Positions 1 through 8,104 of a DNA stretch of 36,667 nt are shown one piece after another. A model generated the notes under the pieces. That model saw only the letters and a list, made by a program, of their open reading frames with translations. It was not told the DNA's origin and did no database searches. Both the position numbers and the translations under genes were made by a program. Position 1 is the first letter of the stretch; the number at the start of each line of letters is the position of its first letter. Location: positions 1-36,667 of the forward strand of contig NZ_PQSR01000076.1 in assembly GCF_002920635.1 (NCBI RefSeq). The letters run 5' to 3'. This DNA is from Streptomyces sp. Ru72 (lineage in GTDB: Bacteria; Actinomycetota; Actinomycetes; Streptomycetales; Streptomycetaceae).

Positions 1-11
1 AAGCCGGAACC

Positions 12-39
12 GAACGGCTAGCTCCTGCGAAAGCCGTTC
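12..39. terminator. Possible hairpin, 8-bp perfect stem
   Basis: GAACGGCT at 12-19 pairs perfectly with AGCCGTTC at 32-39 across a 12-nt loop. No T-run follows, as is usual for actinomycete terminators. It could end transcription of a gene left of the window, but the stem alone does not prove this. Confidence 0.35.
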
Positions 40-77
40 TGCCGCAGCGCGGGGCTCGTTGCCGCCCACTGGTCGCT

Positions 78-93
78 CCTCCCTCACGGGAGG
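78..93. repeat. Short inverted repeat in the leader of the first gene
   Basis: CCTCCC at 78-83 is the perfect complement of GGGAGG at 88-93, with a 4-nt loop. It lies about 100 nt upstream of the oxidoreductase start and could be a small RNA hairpin. Its function is unknown. Confidence 0.25.
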
Positions 94-188
94 GCGCGTT
101 GTTGTCGGCAGGTGTGGCACGCTCGGCCATGACCGGACGCACCATGCGCCGGCCGCCACCTTGATCGTCAGCGTGGAGAGGCAAGGGC

Positions 189-1115
189 ATGCGCATTGGA
201 CTGCTCGGTACCGGCCCCTGGGCGCAGGCAGCCCACGCACCCGCGTTGAGCGGGTATGACGGACTGGACTTCGTGGGCGTGTGGGGGCGGCGGGCGAGCG
301 CTGCCAGGGAGCTGGCCGAGCGCCACGGCGCGCGGGCCTACGATGACGTGGACGCGCTGCTCGCCGACGTGGACGCCGTCGCCGTGGCCCTGCCTCCTGA
401 CGTGCAGGCCGAGCTCGCACGACGAGCCGCGCGGGCGGGGTGTCACCTGCTGCTCGACAAGCCCCTGGCCGCGACGGTGGCGCAGGGACGCGCAGTGGTC
501 GACGCTGCACGGGAGGCGGGCGTGGCCTCGGTGGTCTTCTTCACGGCCCGCTTCCAGACCGAGCCGGAGGCCTGGATCGCAGAACAGGCCGGCCTGGGGG
601 GCTGGTTCACCGCGCAGGCGCAGTGGCTGGGCGCGGTGTTCACCGGCGACAGCCCCTTCGCGGCCTCGCCTTGGCGGCGGGAGAAGGGCGCCCTGTGGGA
701 CGTGGGACCGCACGCCCTGTCCGTGCTGCTGCCGGTGCTGGGCGATGTGAGGCGGGTGGCAGCCGCTGCGCACGGTCCCGCGGACACCGTCCACATGGTC
801 CTCGACCATGTCGGCGGCGCATCCAGCACTTCGACGCTGAGCCTTACGGCGCCTCCGGCGGCGGCGGGAGCGTCCGTCGAGCTGCGCGGAGAGGCCGGGG
901 TGGCATTGCTGCCGGAGGGTTCAGGCGGCGTGGTTCCGGCCCTCGGCCGGGCGGTGGACGCTCTGTGCGCCGCCGCCCGTTCCGGCCGGCCGCATCCCTG
1001 CGACGCCTCGTTCGGTCTTCGGGTGACGGAGATACTTGCGGCAGTCGAGCACCTTCTTCGCCAGTCCGAGGCAGTGTCTGCTCAGCTGCTGCCCGAGTGC
1101 GAGGCGTCGCCATGA
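189..1115 (+). CDS. Gfo/Idh/MocA family NAD(P)-dependent oxidoreductase
   Basis: A 308-residue cytoplasmic dehydrogenase. Residues 1-115 form the Rossmann half: a GLLGTGPWA dinucleotide-binding loop near residues 4-12 and, at 90-94, DKPLA, which corresponds to the family's EKP signature with its catalytic lysine (K91). The rest is the usual alpha/beta substrate domain, somewhat short for the family (commonly 330-380). The start is ATG, preceded by GAGAGGCAAGGGC. Members oxidise or reduce sugars, inositols and related polyols; the substrate cannot be read from sequence. It is not in an obvious operon: the next gene is convergent and ends 34 nt away. The family call is secure, the reaction unknown. 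Confidence 0.85.
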   Translation: MRIGLLGTGPWAQAAHAPALSGYDGLDFVGVWGRRASAARELAERHGARAYDDVDALLADVDAVAVALPPDVQAELARRAARAGCHLLLDKPLAATVAQGRAVVDAAREAGVASVVFFTARFQTEPEAWIAEQAGLGGWFTAQAQWLGAVFTGDSPFAASPWRREKGALWDVGPHALSVLLPVLGDVRRVAAAAHGPADTVHMVLDHVGGASSTSTLSLTAPPAAAGASVELRGEAGVALLPEGSGGVVPALGRAVDALCAAARSGRPHPCDASFGLRVTEILAAVEHLLRQSEAVSAQLLPECEASP

Positions 1116-1149
1116 GGTGTGCCGTCCGCTCCGTGTCGTCCGCGCGAAG

Positions 1150-1872
1150 TCAGCCGGGGGCCACCCGGTGGATCGCCAGGGCGTCCAGCCGACGCACCTT
1201 CGCGTCGGAGGGCGCGTACACCAAGTGCTCGACCGTGGCCGGGCGGCCGGGCAAGGGGTCCTCACCGGACAGTGCCGTGCTGACGAAGCGCTGTAGACGT
1301 TCGCTGCACCTGCGGTAGAACCGCAGTTGAGTGCGTCGGCCGAACAGCCGCCAGCCGAGGGACGTGATCCGATCCAAGGTGGGGGCACCTTGCGAATGGC
1401 ATGAGACCAGGAATTGCACCTCGCCCGTTTCCTGCTTCTTCACCACCTCGTAGGTGGCCTTGCCGCGCTCCAGGTGGCCCTCGAGAGTCTCGTAGGCCCA
1501 GCCCCAGACGCGGTCCGTGTGGTCGCGGGTCTCGTCCACCACTTCGGTGACGCGCACACCGCAGTAGAAGTGCATCCCGTGGAAACGGGCCTCGAGCAGC
1601 ATGTCACGGCCGAGCAGTGGCGTGGCCGGGTCGTACAGCGCTCGGACGATCTCCGGCGGCGAGAACTCGTAGTCGCGCACCAGGCGGCAGGCGTGCTCCC
1701 AGCAACCGCCGGGTTCCGGGGCGCCTGGTCGCTCCCTCGGCAGCGCGGTGCGGTAGGTGTCGATGTTCCAGGTCGGTCGGCGTACCTCTTCACCCGAGTA
1801 GTTGACGCGTGCGTCTGCGAGCTCCCGCCACAGGCGTGCGGCGTCGGGGCGTGCGAAGGCCAAGTCGCCCAA
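1150..1872 (-). CDS. DUF1990 family protein
   Basis: A 240-residue soluble protein that I place in DUF1990 by its pattern: a central stretch of beta-rich sequence with WGWAYETLEGHLERG near residue 126 followed by an EVQFLVSCHS segment. DUF1990 proteins have no firmly assigned activity. The likely start is TTG at 1872, because an in-frame stop, which is also the stop of the small gene upstream, lies only three codons before it; the two genes are thus separated by 6 nt and probably co-transcribed. A second DUF1990 protein is encoded on the opposite strand beyond the small gene. The family call is fairly sure; the function is unknown. Confidence 0.7.
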   Translation of the reverse strand: MGDLAFARPDAARLWRELADARVNYSGEEVRRPTWNIDTYRTALPRERPGAPEPGGCWEHACRLVRDYEFSPPEIVRALYDPATPLLGRDMLLEARFHGMHFYCGVRVTEVVDETRDHTDRVWGWAYETLEGHLERGKATYEVVKKQETGEVQFLVSCHSQGAPTLDRITSLGWRLFGRRTQLRFYRRCSERLQRFVSTALSGEDPLPGRPATVEHLVYAPSDAKVRRLDALAIHRVAPG

Positions 1873-1878
1873 GGGAGA

Positions 1879-2091
1879 TCACTTCTGTTCCCGCAGCGCT
1901 TCGCCGATCAGCCACAGCATCGGCGGCCACAGTCCTACGAAGAGCGCACGCCGCTCGGCGTTCCCCCGCTGCTCCTGGTCGATGGTCTTCGCGCGCACCC
2001 ACAGCGTCAGACACAGACCGATCGCGCCGAGCGAGGCGAGATGCAGGTGATCACTGCGCGCGCCCGCTCGGTGCAGGAGCCGGAGCACCAT
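1879..2091 (-). CDS. Small hypothetical protein with one membrane segment
   Basis: About 70 residues. ATG at 2091 is chosen because CTGGAGG lies 7 nt upstream; an earlier in-frame ATG at 2133 lacks a comparable site. The region LASLGAIGLCLTLWV could span a membrane once, and the C-terminal half contains a second hydrophobic patch (ALFVGLWPPMLWLIGEAL), so one or two membrane segments are possible. The gene directly precedes the DUF1990 gene with a 6-nt gap, so the two are likely one transcript. I do not recognise a family. Confidence 0.55.
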   Translation of the reverse strand: MVLRLLHRAGARSDHLHLASLGAIGLCLTLWVRAKTIDQEQRGNAERRALFVGLWPPMLWLIGEALREQK

Positions 2092-2133
2092 GTGTGCCTC
2101 CAGGTTCGTCCGCCTGTGTGTCGGCTGTGTCAT

Positions 2134-2205
2134 TACTGCTATACCAGGGTATTAACATATTCATTCTTATTTACTGCATTTTGGGATGATATGGGAGGGG
2201 TGTGG
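2134..2205. promoter_or_regulatory. AT-rich divergent promoter region with 12-bp palindrome
   Basis: This stretch is strikingly AT-rich against its surroundings. It contains ATACC-AG-GGTAT at 2141-2152, a perfect 5-bp inverted repeat with a 2-nt centre, flanked by more A/T. It separates two divergent transcripts, each carrying a DUF1990 gene, so it probably holds both promoters and an operator. The regulator is not in the window; no regulator gene lies beside it. Confidence 0.45.
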
Positions 2206-2976
2206 ATGTCGCGACCGCACTGTCCTCGGGTACTTGCCGTGCTGGCGCGCTGGTTCCTGGGAACGGCGCTGGTCACCTGGCGTTATCTCTGGGAAACGAC
2301 TCCCCTGTACCGGGGCGGCGAATGTCGGGGTGACGAGCAGGACCGCCCGCCCGCGCTGCCCCCTGAAACGGTCGACGGTCGGGTGCAGCGGGTCGAGGAC
2401 GGCTGCGGACCCCTGTTCCACCGCCTTTTTCGTGTACGCATCGCCGAGGCCGAGATCGACGCTGGCCGGCTCATCGAGCTGATCTGCCAGGACTTCAAGC
2501 GTTTCATCCCCTCTGAGGTGGTCACCATCCGGGTGGGTGAACTCCGCGCGCAGGGTCTGGACGTCGCGGACGAGTTGCTGGTGGAGATGCCGGGCCCCTG
2601 GAACGGACCCGTCCGGGTCGTACACCGTGATGCCGAGTCCCTGCACCTTGCGACTCTGCGCGGTCACATGGAGGCCGGCCAGGTCCAGTTCCGGGCGCGC
2701 AGCGACGATGACCTGCTGGTGTTCGAGATCGAGCTGTGGGCGCGGTCCAGCAGCCGCTTGGTGCACCTGCTGTACGCGCATCTGCGTCTGGCCAAGGAAG
2801 CTCAGCTCAACATGTGGGTCCGTTTCTGCCTGTCCGCCGTCAGGGCCTCGGGCGGCCGGCTCAGGGACGGGGTGCACATCTCCACCCGCTGGCTTGATCC
2901 TTCTGTCAAGGCACACCCGTCCTGGACCACGGAGAGCCCCCTGGAACCGACGCGCGGATTCGGACGACACGTGTGA
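2206..2976 (+). CDS. DUF1990 family protein, second copy
   Basis: A 256-residue protein starting at ATG 2206, with GGAGGG 6 nt upstream; an ATG at 2191 is in frame but has no site. The stretch GPVRVVHRDAESLHLATLRGH followed by EAGQVQFRARSDDDLLVFEIE matches the DUF1990 core better than the first copy does. The N-terminus has a hydrophobic run (residues 8-24) that could be a signal anchor. It is divergent from the other DUF1990 gene. Two divergent members of one family around one promoter suggest joint action or a heteromer (inference). Biochemical role unknown. Confidence 0.7.
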   Translation: MSRPHCPRVLAVLARWFLGTALVTWRYLWETTPLYRGGECRGDEQDRPPALPPETVDGRVQRVEDGCGPLFHRLFRVRIAEAEIDAGRLIELICQDFKRFIPSEVVTIRVGELRAQGLDVADELLVEMPGPWNGPVRVVHRDAESLHLATLRGHMEAGQVQFRARSDDDLLVFEIELWARSSSRLVHLLYAHLRLAKEAQLNMWVRFCLSAVRASGGRLRDGVHISTRWLDPSVKAHPSWTTESPLEPTRGFGRHV

Positions 2977-3128
2977 TGCGGTCCATGGGGCGCCGTACGT
3001 GGGCGCAAGCCGTGGGAGGTCGCGGTTGTGCCGTCATCTGCTGGCGACGACTGAGGACCCCGCTCTGATTCCAGGCCAAAGTAAGGTGGCATCCCATGCC
3101 GCGAACGCGCCGAGCACAAGGAGGCGGA

Positions 3129-3980
3129 ATGTTCGCTCCCTCGTCGGCGCTGGCGGCCGGAAGGCGTCATTCGGTCGGACGGCGCTGGGATGGAACCGTT
3201 CTCGCCGTGGGCAATACCGCAGCCGCTGAATGTCGTGTCGAGCGATGGGAGGACGTCGTCGCGGTGGCAGCCGGCAACGTCCATACCGCGACGAACACGG
3301 GCAGGTCTCATACGGTGGGACTCCGGTCGGACGGCACGGTGCTGGCAACGGGGTGGAATGGCGATGGGCAGTGTGATGTCGCCGGATGGCGAGGCGTCAC
3401 GGCCGTGGCCGCAGGCTGGCGCCGCACGCTCGGGCTACTCGCGAATGGCCGCGTGCTGGCAGTCGGCCGGAGTTCAGAAGGACAGTGCGACGTGCAGTCC
3501 TGGCGCGAGATGGTCGTCCTCTCGTGTGGTGACTGGCACTCGGTCGGCATCCGGTCGGACGGTTCTGCACTGGCCACGGGGAACAACCGACGAGGTCAGT
3601 GTGCCGTTGAAGGGTGGCGTGACCTGGCCGCCATTTCGGCCGGGTATCTCCATACCGTCGGCCTCAAAGCCGATGGGCGGGCAGTAGCGACCGGAGAGCG
3701 GGCAACCGGGGCGTGCGAGGTCGATGAGTGGGAAGACGTGGTGGCGCTCGGCGCGGGCAGCTACCACACCGTCGGGGTCACAGCGTCAGGGCGGGTTCTC
3801 GCAGCGGGAGACAACAGCTACGGACAGTGCGAAGTCGGTGATTGGCGCGACATCGTCGCCGTGGCGGCCGGTTCAACGCACACCCTTGGCCTGCGTGCCA
3901 ACGGCACAGTCGTGACCGCAGGGAACAATGCCGACAGACAGTGTGAAGTCGATGCCTGGTCCGGAGTCCAGCTTCCATAG
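3129..3980 (+). CDS. RCC1-like repeat protein (seven repeats, predicted beta-propeller)
   Basis: A 283-residue protein made almost wholly of seven repeats of about 38 residues. Each repeat has the pattern HTVGLRSDGTVLATG, then GQCDV, then a W-x-x-VVAVAAG segment. This matches bacterial RCC1/ATS1-type proteins, in which seven blades close into a propeller used for protein binding. ATG 3129 is preferred because AAGGAGG lies just upstream; an earlier ATG at 3096 has no such site. No signal peptide or catalytic domain is visible, so it looks like a cytoplasmic binding scaffold. It is followed by a phosphotransferase gene 78 nt away on the same strand. Partner unknown. Confidence 0.8.
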   Translation: MFAPSSALAAGRRHSVGRRWDGTVLAVGNTAAAECRVERWEDVVAVAAGNVHTATNTGRSHTVGLRSDGTVLATGWNGDGQCDVAGWRGVTAVAAGWRRTLGLLANGRVLAVGRSSEGQCDVQSWREMVVLSCGDWHSVGIRSDGSALATGNNRRGQCAVEGWRDLAAISAGYLHTVGLKADGRAVATGERATGACEVDEWEDVVALGAGSYHTVGVTASGRVLAAGDNSYGQCEVGDWRDIVAVAAGSTHTLGLRANGTVVTAGNNADRQCEVDAWSGVQLP

Positions 3981-4058
3981 GCCCCAGGCCGCGCCAACGC
4001 GACCTGACATGCCTAATGGAGGTGCACGGGACAGGGACGGCAGGATGTACTACACCTC

Positions 4059-5009
4059 ATGGTCGAATACCACCAGCGGCACACAGACGACTGGCTCGCC
4101 TACTTCGCCACGCTGGGCCACGCAGACGCACAGCCGCTGGCCGCGGGTGTGGAAGGTGCGGTCTACCGGCTCGGCGAGGGCCTGGTCGCCAAGGTGTGGA
4201 GCGGGCGGCCGCCGGTCGGCCTCGGCCTGATCCGTCGGGTCTACGCGGACGTTGCGCGACACCAGCTGCCTTTCGCCACCCCACAGATCCACGCCGTCGA
4301 AGAGCGCAACGGCGTGCTCGTCACCTACGAGCGTGAGCTGCCCGGGGCGCCGCTGCGCGGTGACGCCGGGAGCACGCCCCCGGCCCGGGACGTGCCCGCG
4401 CGCGAGACCGACGCCCTGCTCACCGTGCTGCGCGGCCTGGCGTCCGTGCCGGGCTCGCCCGCGATGCGGCGGCTGACCGTCCAGGGCGACGACCGCCCGC
4501 TGTGGGAGGGCCATACTCGCTTCCCCGATGCTCTCGCAGCCCTGGTTGAGCGTGCCGCCCGCCGCCACGGAGATGTTCTCGCGACGGCGGTGCCCGGGTC
4601 GGCCGCGGTGGTCGAGCGGGCCGCCAAGGCGCTGCGGGCCCTGCCGGCGACGCCCGTCACCGCCATCCACGGCGACCTGGTCCCGCCCAACGTCCACGTC
4701 GACGACGCAGGACTCCCGGTGGCAGTCCTGGACTTCGGCTTCTTCACCACGGCCGGCGACCCGGCGTTCGAGGCAGCGGTGACGGCGGCGATCTGGGACA
4801 TGTACGGACCCTACGCCGAACACCACACGGCCGAGCTCACCAGCTTGTTCGCGGCGGCACTGGGCTACGACGCGAAGGTGCTGTCGCTGTACCAGACGGC
4901 GTATGCGCTGACCACCTACGACCTGTTCAGTCCGGACGGCAGCGACGGCCACTTCCAGTGGTGCGCGGCACTGCTGAACCGCGACGAGGTAACCGACCAG
5001 GGCTCCTGA
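4059..5009 (+). CDS. Aminoglycoside phosphotransferase (APH) family kinase
   Basis: A 316-residue protein with the APH/choline-kinase fold. A lysine in VAKVW (near 45) fits the ATP-binding position, the catalytic loop is HGDLVPPN (H204, D206, N211), and DFG follows at 225-227 as the metal-binding site. The family phosphorylates small hydroxylated molecules (aminoglycosides, homoserine, sugars, choline); the substrate cannot be deduced. It need not be a resistance gene, since such kinases are abundant in actinomycetes. The ATG start lacks a strong ribosome site, the nearest purine-rich GGCAGGA being about 14 nt away. Its upstream neighbour is the RCC1-like gene. Confidence 0.8.
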   Translation: MVEYHQRHTDDWLAYFATLGHADAQPLAAGVEGAVYRLGEGLVAKVWSGRPPVGLGLIRRVYADVARHQLPFATPQIHAVEERNGVLVTYERELPGAPLRGDAGSTPPARDVPARETDALLTVLRGLASVPGSPAMRRLTVQGDDRPLWEGHTRFPDALAALVERAARRHGDVLATAVPGSAAVVERAAKALRALPATPVTAIHGDLVPPNVHVDDAGLPVAVLDFGFFTTAGDPAFEAAVTAAIWDMYGPYAEHHTAELTSLFAAALGYDAKVLSLYQTAYALTTYDLFSPDGSDGHFQWCAALLNRDEVTDQGS

Positions 5010-5119
5010 CCGGATACGACGACCGGGAATCGCCCGGGGGCCCGTCGCCGAGTCGCCGGGCTCGCGAAGGTCGCGGCGGGGCAGCGCGGTCGCGCCGGAG
5101 GTGACGGCGCTGGACGGCG

Positions 5120-5421
5120 TCATGTGACCTGCACGGGTAGGCGGCCGTCTGGCTTTGTCCACGAGTTGCAACAGCGGAGGTACGCGACTTTGAACAGCAT
5201 CTCGTCTTGGTGGGGGAGTGCCGGTACAGGGTGCCCACGGCCACGTCCGCCGCTGCGGCGATCTCGTCCATGCCTACCTCAGGGCCGTGCGCGGTGATCT
5301 GCTCGCCGGCGGCGGCCAGGAACTTTTTGCGGTTGCGGACCGCGTCGCTGTCGGTACGGCGATGCTGTCCCCTGCGTCGTCGCGACGGTGACCGGGTCGC
5401 GCTCGCAGCGCGGTGGCTCAC
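5120..5421 (-). pseudogene. TetR-family regulator remnant, frameshifted and truncated
   Basis: Residues 1-72 read as a TetR DNA-binding domain, including GMDEIAAAADVAVGTLYRH. The usual HFPTKDEMLF continuation is broken after the PTK codon near 5205: the frame as written runs into TRCCSKS, whereas a one-base insertion restores KDEMLFKVAYLR. Even the restored frame meets a stop at 5120-5122, about 28 codons later, so the ligand-binding domain is missing. The gene is dead in two ways, by frameshift and truncation. The neighbouring 110 nt downstream show no further TetR sequence. Confidence 0.65.
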
Positions 5422-5528
5422 ACAAACGGGGAACTGGTCGTGTGGGAGGCCGGGGGGCCGGGCGGCCGTGCCCCAGTGGCTCCGGAGCGGCTGCGGGCGG
5501 CGCGGCGCCGGGCATGCCGGCTCGTTGG

Positions 5529-6410
5529 TCAGCCGAAGGCCGTCGCAAGCTGGTCGAGGAAGGGCGCTGTGGATGGGTGCGGGTCGCGACGTGGCGTGAT
5601 CGTGTAGATACCACGGGTCGGAGGATCGACGAGGGGTGCTGTGGTGACGTCGATCCGCAGCGCGCCCGCCAGTACGCCGGGTATCAGCGCGATGGCGTGG
5701 CCGGTTGCGACCAGGGCCATCTTGCCGAGCAGATCGGCCGCGGTGAGGTCGATGCGGGCGGTGACTCCGGCGCGGGCGGCGTGCCGGCGCAGCAGCGCCG
5801 CCGAGCCGTCGTTGTCCTCGACCCAGGTCTCATCGGCCAGCGCCTGCATGTGCACCGGTTCCTGCCCGGCGTGCGGGTGGCCGACGGGCAGCACGACGAC
5901 CATCTCGTCCATTCCCAGGAACCGCCGTTCGACACGCGGGTCGTCGGGCAGCCCCGGTGGCGCGTCGGTGACGACAGCGACGTCGAGAGCGCCGGCGATC
6001 ACACGGTCGTGCAACTCCGGGCTCAGCTCGGGCAACAAGCTCCACCGGAGGGGCCCGGCCGCCTCCAGCAGGCGGCGGATCGCCGTCGGGACGATCCCGG
6101 CGGCCAGGGACGGCGTCGCGCCGACGGCCAGTGGCCGACTGGGCGCATCGTGACGCACGTCCCGCACGGCACGCATGGCGCGATCGGCTTCGTTGAGCGT
6201 GGCCAGGGCGTGGTGAAGGAACACCTCCCCAGCCGGTGTGGTGCGCACGCCCCGCACGTGCCGCTGCACCAGCGGCACCCCGAGTTCACGCTCCAACCCG
6301 GCGATCTGCCGGGAGACGGCCGACTGCGTGTAGCCGAGCTCGACGGCCGCTGCCGAGAGCGATCCGAGCCGACACACCGTCACGAACGTCCGCCATGAAG
6401 TCAATGCCAT
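5529..6410 (-). CDS. LysR-family transcriptional regulator
   Basis: A 293-residue regulator. An N-terminal winged HTH occupies residues 1-60 (LSAAAVELGYTQSAVSRQIAGLERELG is the typical recognition region), followed by a periplasmic-binding-protein-like effector domain from about residue 90. ATG 6410 gives the standard family length; the frame is open far upstream but that part is not LysR-like. No good ribosome site is visible, so the message may be leaderless. It is divergent from the dehydrogenase-NTF2 gene that starts at 6507, and a T-N11-A dyad sits between them, so it probably controls that gene and itself. The effector is unknown. Confidence 0.85.
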   Translation of the reverse strand: MALTSWRTFVTVCRLGSLSAAAVELGYTQSAVSRQIAGLERELGVPLVQRHVRGVRTTPAGEVFLHHALATLNEADRAMRAVRDVRHDAPSRPLAVGATPSLAAGIVPTAIRRLLEAAGPLRWSLLPELSPELHDRVIAGALDVAVVTDAPPGLPDDPRVERRFLGMDEMVVVLPVGHPHAGQEPVHMQALADETWVEDNDGSAALLRRHAARAGVTARIDLTAADLLGKMALVATGHAIALIPGVLAGALRIDVTTAPLVDPPTRGIYTITPRRDPHPSTAPFLDQLATAFG

Positions 6411-6432
6411 GGCAGGAGTATGGCTGGTCGGT

Positions 6433-6447
6433 ATGCGGACCCCGCAT
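6433..6447. promoter_or_regulatory. LysR-type T-N11-A operator
   Basis: ATGCGG-ACC-CCGCAT is a perfect 6-bp dyad. Within it a T and an A are separated by exactly 11 nt with interrupted symmetry, as expected for LysR sites. It lies in the 96-nt region between the divergent LysR gene and its probable target. Confidence 0.65.
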
Positions 6448-6506
6448 CCCTGCTCTGCAAGATCTGCGCTTGTCGCAGGCCTGTGCAGAACCCCACGCTG
6501 GGACGC

Positions 6507-7727
6507 ATGACACCGCACTCGATCGCCGTCCTCGGCTTGGGCCGCATGGGCACCGCGATAGCGACACGACTCGTCGACAACGACTGGGATCTCGTCGGCT
6601 GGACACGCTCCGGGCGCACGGCAGGCGCTCTTGAGACGACCGACGACCCGAACCACGCCGTGGCGAAGGCCGACGTCGTGCTCCTGGCGTTGTTCGACGG
6701 CCGGGCCTGCCGGCAGGTCGTCGACCAGGTCCGCGACTCGCTGCGCACGGACACGATCGTGTTGAACACGAGCACGATCGCCCCCGAAGAGGCGGCGAGG
6801 CTGGCCCGGCAACTCGGCACTCGTTACGTCCACGCACCCGTGCTCGGCTCCGTGCCGGCTGCCGCCGCCGGCGCCCTGCGGATTCTCGCCGCCGGCGACC
6901 AGGACGCGCTCGATCGAGTCCGACCGGTTCTGGACGTGCTCGGCACCGTGCGGCGCGTCGACGACGCCGCAACCGCCGCCGCGCTCAAGCTGATCGCCAA
7001 CAGCAGCCTTGCCGGCGCTGTCCTCGCACTGCGCGACTCGCTGCGGCAAGCCGACGCTCTGGGCCTGCCCCGTGCCCAGGTGCTGGGCGTCCTCGAACTC
7101 GGCCAGCTCGGCGGGCTCGTGGCCCGCAAGAGGTCCTTCCTCACCGACACGCCGACCGCCGGCACGGCCGAGTTCACGATCGGCGCGCTGGCCAAGGACA
7201 TGGCACTGCTCGCCACCGCGTCGGACACCCCCCTGCGCAGCGCAGCCGACCTCGCCGACACTCCCGCCGCACCTGAGGCCGACATCGCCGTCGCCGCCAC
7301 GGTCCCCACCGTGGATGTCGCCGTGCTCGAACCTCTGCGCGCCTACATCCGCGGACACGCCACGGGCGATCCCACCCACTTCCGCGACGCCTTCCTGCCC
7401 ACTGCCCACATCGAAGGAATCCGGAACGGTGCATTCGTCTCCTGGCGCCTAGCTGAGTACTGCGCTCTCTTCGACGGTCGGCCGGCCCCGGACGAACCGG
7501 CCCGTTCGCGCCGTATCGACGCCGTCGACGTGCACGGCACCGTCGCCACCGCATCCATGACCCTCCGACACGGCACGGACACCTTCACCGACATCTTCCT
7601 GCTGGTTCACATCGACGGAAACTGGCGCATCGCCAACAAGGCCTATCACCGACACTCCCGAAGTGACGGGACAGCCCCGGCCGTCTCGAGGGCTGAGCGA
7701 CGGTCCTTCGTCGGTCAGGCTGAGTAG
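6507..7727 (+). CDS. 3-hydroxyisobutyrate dehydrogenase/imine reductase-like protein fused to an NTF2-like domain
   Basis: A 406-residue protein. Residues 4-160 form an NAD(P) Rossmann domain (LGLGRMG at 9-15) with the substrate motif APVLGSVPAAAAG (110-122). The helical domain follows, with K161 in LKLIANSS at the position of the catalytic lysine of 3-hydroxyisobutyrate dehydrogenases. From about residue 270 an extra domain resembles the lumazine-binding/SnoaL-like NTF2 fold (ATGDPTHFRDAFLPTAHIEG, then DGNWRIANKAYH). Family members usually end near residue 290, so this is a fusion. The start at ATG 6507 fits the Rossmann domain; ATG 6420 is in frame but would add 29 unrelated residues over the operator. 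It is probably LysR-controlled. Substrate unknown. Confidence 0.75.
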   Translation: MTPHSIAVLGLGRMGTAIATRLVDNDWDLVGWTRSGRTAGALETTDDPNHAVAKADVVLLALFDGRACRQVVDQVRDSLRTDTIVLNTSTIAPEEAARLARQLGTRYVHAPVLGSVPAAAAGALRILAAGDQDALDRVRPVLDVLGTVRRVDDAATAAALKLIANSSLAGAVLALRDSLRQADALGLPRAQVLGVLELGQLGGLVARKRSFLTDTPTAGTAEFTIGALAKDMALLATASDTPLRSAADLADTPAAPEADIAVAATVPTVDVAVLEPLRAYIRGHATGDPTHFRDAFLPTAHIEGIRNGAFVSWRLAEYCALFDGRPAPDEPARSRRIDAVDVHGTVATASMTLRHGTDTFTDIFLLVHIDGNWRIANKAYHRHSRSDGTAPAVSRAERRSFVGQAE

Positions 7728-8000
7728 GGGAGCGCCGCTACCCACGTCCACTGCGGCAACGGCTGTTCCGCGGGCGGCTTCGCGTTCGGTCCCGGCACAC
7801 CGCCACCCGGCTGAGGAGTGGCCGCTCCAGGGCCTCGGAGTAGCTGGCCGGTCCACCGAAGGCCTCGGCGAGCCGGAGGGCGACGTGTGCGGTGTGCTCG
7901 GGGGCCAGGTCGGCGAAGAGAGCGGCGAGGAGGCCGCCCGTGAGCACCTTGGGGTCGAACACGTCGGTCAACCCCCGCTAGAGTTGCGGCAGGCCGCGAC
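7715..8000 (-). pseudogene. Truncated-hemoglobin (globin) remnant
   Basis: The reverse strand encodes DVFDPKVLTGGLLAALFADL and then APEHTAHVALRLAEAFGGP (about 7825-7971), a good match to the middle of group II truncated hemoglobins. Upstream in the same frame is a TAG stop (LPQL, stop, RGLTDVF). In another frame close to the end is PAEQPLPQWTWVAALPYSA, which resembles the W-x-W tail of actinobacterial globins. The distal half with the proximal histidine is missing or scrambled between the two pieces. It therefore looks like a globin gene inactivated by a stop and a deletion or frameshift. Its last bases overlap the end of the convergent dehydrogenase gene. Confidence 0.5.
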
Positions 8001-8104
8001 TGGCGCGGGTGGACAACCACCGGGGAGTGGCCGTGTCCGTTCCGACGTGAGCGTCGACCGCCTGGGCGACTCCGTCAGCGATGTCCCGCTGAGGAGGCCA
8101 TGAA

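Noticed and set aside
1414..2205. Long plus-strand open frame ahead of the second DUF1990 gene
   Set aside because: It is antisense to the first DUF1990 gene and the small membrane gene; the real start at 2206 has a ribosome site and the upstream translation resembles no family.
4059..5009. Calling the APH-fold protein an antibiotic resistance gene
   Set aside because: Only general kinase motifs are seen; substrate residues cannot be assigned and the family is diverse.
6411..7409. Minus-strand extension of the LysR frame
   Set aside because: It is antisense to the dehydrogenase gene, is glycine- and arginine-rich low-complexity sequence, and LysR proteins begin at 6410.
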